Shown piece by piece: positions 59,325 through 64,000 of a DNA stretch of 64,000 nt (its first letter is position 1; each line of letters opens with the position of its first letter). Where the stretch lies: positions 36,886,501 to 36,950,500 of the forward strand of contig NC_092672.1 of assembly GCF_964355755.1 (NCBI RefSeq). Reading direction: 5' to 3'. The notes under the pieces are model-generated. The model searched no databases. It had not been told where the DNA came from and worked only from the letters and a program-made list of their open reading frames with translations. This DNA is from Antedon mediterranea (taxonomy: Eukaryota; Echinodermata; Crinoidea; Comatulida; Antedonidae). The position numbers were made by a program, and so were the translations under genes.

Positions 59325-62300
59325 TTACTCAGCAAGCCTGAAAATGAAAATTCTGAATTATTGCTTCATTTATTTTATACCAGTCAAATACATTAAAAAA
59401 AATAAATAAATATAAAGGTAAATTTAAATATGGAAACAAGCAAATCATAAATTGGAAAAACAGAATTGTAAAAGAACAAGAAAGAACTTACTTGATTGTG
59501 ATGTGTTTCTCAGAGAAGAGTCTTAAGATGAAGGATGACACCTCACCGGGGTGAAATGTTGACGGAATGATGATGTAATCACCAGGATCAAGATCAAACT
59601 GATGATTTACCTCTCGACGGTTGATGTACGAACCTGATGTGCCGATGTCCTGCGTGTACAGGATGTCATCTTTACTCAGTCTTTTACCATTTTCCTCTGT
59701 AGACTGAAAAACGATTTTACTGATTAAGTAATTGCTAAATACTTGTATGTACTATACATTACCACATAGCATGGTATAAACGTAGATCTCAAGTACACAA
59801 GCATACTATGTATCCGTCAATGACGGCCATGTGTCTTCAGAAGAAGACGGCTACAAGAAAAGTAACAAATTCAAATTCTCTTTTATTAATCCTTTCATTC
59901 ATTCAATTCATTGAATGAATATTGAATTTGAATTTTCCTCAAACATGATAAATACCATGTTTAAAAATGTATCGGTTGCCTTAATAGCAATGCAAAATTT
60001 TTCAAACTGATGGAGGACTATAATGACATGATTATGTTTGTATCTTGTAGAAATAACTCTAAGAAATTTGTTTGCCCAACAAGATACCCTAGGACCACAA
60101 CAAAGAAGCTCCAAATACATGATAACACACACCTTGTATAAAACAAAGCCGATGTTGTCCTTCTTTGCCATGTAATCCTTTTTTGAGCTTCGATACTCTT
60201 GCAGCAATGAAATAATAACAGAACAGCGCCCCCATTTTGCTGAAGTATCCTCTTCAGAGTTCCAATCATCTAAAAGATTAGAATGTGGGTCATAATTTAG
60301 TTTGCTGCCCTCTGCTTCAAATGAATCAAAACTTTGGCTGAAGTATAAATCTTGATTTGATTTGAATTTATTTGATTTTTGATTTGAATTTATTTGGAAA
60401 ATCATCATAAAAAATACATACAAAGTGATAACATAAATTACGGACATTACAAATAATACATTTATAAAAGACTTTCCAGGATAGCCCAAAAAGCTTATCA
60501 GCTTATTTCCATTGGGATCCTTTTACAATCTAAAATAAAAAATATAAACATTACAAAGTATTGCATTAAACACGTAAATATTACAAAAACAATAATATAA
60601 AAAACAAGTTAAATTAAAGATTATGATTGACTTATAAAATTATTTGGTAGAACAGAAATGTGATTTAACATTTTTCTTAAAATTAAATTTGTTTTCTATT
60701 TGTTGAATGGAATGAGGTAGGTTATTCCATGCCTTTATGCCTGTATAATAAAACGTTTTAGATATCTGACTATCAGATATAGGAACTGAAAAACCATTGA
60801 CACTACTTCTAGTCATATAATGGTGGTTAGATGAAACTCTTTGAAACTTTTCAGTCAAATAAGGTACTGATTTTCCATAAAAAATCTTATGAACATGATT
60901 AAGTTTGAGTTGGCAAATTCTATCCTCTAGACATAATTGACCGATTTGGTTCAGTTCGTCTTTACCAATATGTGCACGATTATTTTTATTTAATATAAAC
61001 CTAGCAACTTTATTTTGACTGGTTTGGAGTCTTTGTTTAAGTTTTTTAGAAACACCGGAAAACCAGGAGCAACATGCATAGTCAAAGTGACAAGTAATCA
61101 GTGCCGAACATAGAATTTTACGAGAAAAGAAATTTAGACATGCAGAATGTCTATACAAAAATTTAAGTCTTGAATTAGTCTTACTAAGAACTTTTTGAAC
61201 CATAGATTCTCCAGACAGGTCTTCATCAAGCAAACAACCAAGATATGAGATCATATTCTTCTTACATATCAACTTATTTTTAAACATAACAGCAAAATCA
61301 TGAACATTCTTAAGTTTTCTTTTAGTACCAAACAATATTGATTCAGTTTTATCAGGATGTAATGATAGTTTGTTGTTTATAAGCCTTTTATATCTTTTAT
61401 AGTCAGTGTACACCTTTCAGGAGAAGAAGAATCGTTCATGGTATTGGTTCATTCACCAGGCCAGTGGCATAACATACGGGGAAAAGGCCCCTGGTTTAGC
61501 ACTCTAATGCCTGGTAGTTGCATTGGATTGCACATGATGTTCTGGGGTCACTGGATTTAGCCAGTGAGCGCTCATAGTCGTTATTTAGCCAGTGAGCGCT
61601 CATAGTCGTTATTTAGCCAGTGAGCGCTCATAGTCGTTATTTAGCCAGTGAGCGCTCATAGTTGTTATTTAACCAGTGAGCGCTCATAGTCGTTATTTAG
61701 CCAGTGAGCGCTCATAGTCGTTATTTAGCCAGTGAGCGCTCATAGTTGTTATTTAGCCAGTGAGCGCTCATAGTTGTTATTTAGCCAGTGAGCACTCATA
61801 GTCGTTATTTAGCCAGTGAGCGCTCATAGTCGTTATTTAGCCAGTGAGCGCTCATAGTTGTTATTTAGCCAGTGAGCACTCATAGTCGTTATTTAGCCAG
61901 TGAGCGCTCATAGTTGTTATTTAGCCAGTGAGCGCTCATAGTTGTTATTTAGCCAGTGAGCGCTCATAGTCGTTATTTAGCCAGTGAGCGCTCATAGTTG
62001 TTATTTAGCCAGTGAGCGCTCATAGTTGTTATTTAGCCAGTGAGCACTCATAGTCGTTATTTAGCCAGTGAGCGCTCATAGTCGTTATTTAGCCAGTGAG
62101 CGCTCATAGTTGTTATTTAGCCAGTGAGCGCTCATAGTTGTTATTTAGCCAGTGAGCGCTCATAGTTGTTATTTAGCCAGTGAGCGCTCATAGTTGTTAT
62201 TTAGCAAGTGAGCGATCATAGTTGTTATTTCATTGCATAAGGCACTGCTAAATTGTAAAGAAGAAAAGAATCCAACATAACTTTGAAATCTGTACACTTT

Positions 62301-64000
62301 TGGTGATATAGTTGTTATGGTTCAGTAATTTTGTTTTGATTTTGAAATAATGGAATAGCCCATAGGGGATGGGAATCCTGCTGGACACCCAAGCCTAGAT
62401 AGCTGTATTCAAGGAGACATCTCTCTCTTTGGCCTGGGTGACTGCAGGGAGAGGAGTGTTCTTTTTGCTAATGCAAATAAATGCTATAGAATTTGTAATT
62501 AAACTGCCATAAACTGAGGCTGTTTTGCTTGCCTGTTTTTGGTGCCGCCTGTTTATATTCTAATAAATGTTATGAGATCAAATCAAGACGAGTTACCTGA
62601 TAACACTGTACGTGTCGACCGCTACCCCATACAAATAGTTAGGGAGGCCAGAGCCTTTTACATAGTAAAGCACTAGTGTTAGATTTGACACTTTGGTATA
62701 ACACTTACCTGCCTCTGTAACTGTCAAAATATACTGTTTATTCATCATAAATGAATCTATATTATTTCTAGAACCACCAGCAGTTACACCTTTCACCCAG
62801 GATCCATGGATGAATGCGGAATGTAGTGTACTAACTGGGAAAAAAAAATAATAAACAAAAATTAAATGATTCACAATTTTATTCTTCAATTTATATTATA
62901 CACCTTTCTGTGGGAGAGTTAATAGTCACTAATGTTTATTTTTTTTTATGTTTGTATTTGCCTTTCTCATTTTCAAATATCAATTGCCACTGATGTTTAC
63001 TGTAATACCGGATTTAATCCCTTCCACAAATCCACACAAGATCAACAAATACAAATTTAATAATTATATTTATTGAAAATTTGGATTTAAAGACAGAAAT
63101 GTGTTTAATAGGTATAATCACACACCACAACAAATAATATTAGAATCTTACTGTCTGTATCTAGTTTGTTTTCAGCCAGTCTGCACACAATGACTCTAGT
63201 AAATTCATTGCAAAAGTCTTGAAATGAAATCCTATGTAAACAATAAGACAAAAGCTATTCAATTAGAGCAAAATATATGATGTAATGTTTGCATACTAAC
63301 CGGTAGTCAATAAAATGAGATAAAAGGAGAAAATAAAAGTTATTGAAAAAAAAAAAAAAAAAAAAAACGAATAAAGGTTTGTGGTACATCATGTGTTTTT
63401 TGAAAAAAATCAGAAAGTTGAGAGTACTGTATATCTGTATATCTAAGGAAATCAGAAAGTTGAGAGTACTGTATATCTGTATATCTAAGGAAATCAGAAA
63501 GTTGAGAGTACTGTATATCTGTATATCTAAGGAAATCAGAAAGTTGAGAATATCCCTTTGGAATTCTGGGATTGACCCAAGGATTCTGGGATTGAGGAAA
63601 TGTTCTTACCAAAATTCACCATCATCTTTATCTTGGAGATCTAGAGCTTTTTTGTCATCAGGCTTTACTCTGTCCCACGAATTGGACCTGCAACAAAAAA
63701 GAAAACATGTTACACACCAACAAGAATTAAATGGTCTCACCAGTAACAGTGGTGCTTATTTGAGATACTTGGGAAGAGTGACACGGTCAAATACAAACTA
63801 CAAAAACTAAATTGAACCAGTGTCTGACAAACACAGCAAAAAATATAAATTACCCATCACTGAAGTCTCCTGTCCATTCGGTTGAGTTTCCCCAGGGGTT
63901 ACGTACTCTTAACAGCGCCCCCTGGCTATCGTTCAAAAAGGTAACCCACTTCACTGCGGTAATGGAATATGAATGACCGGACACTATTCCTTGTTCATCA
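59325..64000 (-). CDS. Classical-type calpain, 3' part of gene (gene runs off the window)
   Basis: Seven exons in phase: 64000-63854, 63687-63610, 63231-63152, 62834-62709, 60269-60133, 59703-59492 and 59337-59325. The first gives the end of the protease core, with the catalytic His in GHSYSIT and the catalytic Asn in VRNPWGNSTEWTGDF; the catalytic Cys lies beyond the window. SNSWDRVKPDD, DDGEFW and FQDFCNEF complete the PC2 domain. The C2-like domain has GSWVKGVTAGGSRNN, WGRCSVIISLLQ, FDLDPGDYIIIPSTFHPGE and SSFILRLFSEK. A last tiny exon after a good acceptor (TTTTCATTTTCAG) adds only a few residues (KLAE) and a stop, so no penta-EF-hand domain is seen. Calpains are calcium-dependent cytosolic cysteine proteases. 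The EF-hand exons might be missed, but 57.8-59.3 kb looks like UTR. Confidence 0.92.
60355..61413 (-). pseudogene. 5'-truncated LINE fragment (RT thumb and C-terminus) in a calpain intron
   Basis: The minus-strand frame 61413-60640 encodes 257 residues from the RT thumb onward: NNKLSLHPDKTESILFG, MISYLGCLLDEDL, FDYACCSWFSGVSKKLKQR and GIKAWNNLPHSIQQIENKF, typical of CR1-like elements. The catalytic YADD part is absent. The 3' UTR runs to about 60355, with a tail built from AATTCAAATCAAA units (plus-strand TTTGATTTGAATTTATTTG). It lies in the same sense as the gene, about 85 bp upstream of the calpain exon at 60269. It is a third LINE family, unlike the other two. Confidence 0.85.
61550..62235 (+). 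repeat. 28-bp minisatellite, about 24 copies
   Basis: The unit core is CAGTGAGCGCTCATAGT followed by YGTTATTTAGC. Variation is limited to G/A at the GCGCT site and C/T near the end, and the two variants alternate in runs. It lies in the large calpain intron next to the LINE fragment. Confidence 0.95.
63344..63366 (+). repeat. Poly(A) tract
   Basis: A run of about 23 A on the plus strand, just before the 42-bp repeat and close to a calpain exon. It may mark the tail of a decayed retroelement. Confidence 0.6.
63409..63550 (+). repeat. 42-bp tandem repeat, about 3.4 copies
   Basis: The unit contains AATCAGAAAGTTGAGAGTAC and TGTATATCTGTATATCTAAG, at a spacing of exactly 42 bp. It lies in the calpain intron just after (gene sense) the exon at 63610. 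Because 42 is a multiple of three it keeps frames open on both strands, so the ORFs here are not genes. Confidence 0.92.

Noticed and set aside
59908-60489. 193-codon minus-strand ORF
   Set aside because: A chance fusion of LINE 3' UTR, intron and the calpain exon 60269-60133; only the last is coding.
63343-63810. 155-codon plus-strand ORF and its 90-codon opposite
   Set aside because: Made of a poly(A) tract, a 42-bp tandem repeat and the antisense of a calpain exon.
1-64000. CRISPR arrays, prokaryotic operons, rRNA genes
   Set aside because: The tandem repeats have no unique spacers, genes are spliced and widely spaced, and no rRNA sequence is recognised.

Overview
The window looks like nuclear DNA of a marine invertebrate deuterostome. 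An echinoderm is my best guess, possibly a crinoid or a relative; this is inference. The evidence is AT-rich sequence, genes split into many small exons by GT-AG introns, animal gene families (BCR, SLC31 copper transporter, calpain), LINEs with a 2A-like N-terminus of the kind described in sea urchins and lancelets, and a dense load of SINEs and MITEs.

Layout: 1-2508 is the 3' half of a Ty3/Gypsy LTR retrotransposon (integrase, polypurine tract, 3' LTR), broken by a SINE-like insertion and a foldback MITE. On the minus strand 5948-4107 lies a three-exon gene for a small single-pass membrane protein with a polyproline run and tyrosine motifs; I recognise no family. Head-to-head with it, 9611-40705 on the plus strand holds an apparently complete BCR/ABR-type gene of about 25 coding exons: N-terminal coiled coil, Pro- and Tyr-motif region, DH, PH, C2 and RhoGAP. 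Its introns carry 13 copies of one palindromic MITE, several tRNA-derived SINEs and several tandem repeats.

Downstream, 42390-46066 is an apparently full-length non-LTR retrotransposon (intact 1101-codon endonuclease/RT ORF, poly(A), matching flanks). It is followed by a 44-bp minisatellite and then by a second, 5'-truncated LINE (46788-49636). Minus-strand 54693-50379 encodes a CTR/SLC31 copper transporter in four exons, with a His/Met-rich ectodomain, the M-x3-M pore motif and a STEV C-terminus. Minus-strand 64000-59325 is the 3' half of a classical calpain gene: the His and Asn catalytic residues, then the C2-like domain, then an apparent stop before any penta-EF-hand domain. One calpain intron holds a LINE fragment and a 28-bp minisatellite of about 24 copies.

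The host genes do not form an operon or an obvious pathway. The only link I can suggest is that the small membrane protein and the divergent BCR homologue both carry Y-x-N motifs of the Grb2-SH2 type, which is speculative. Exon borders were derived by hand from frame continuity, GT-AG sites and similarity to the families, and need transcript support.
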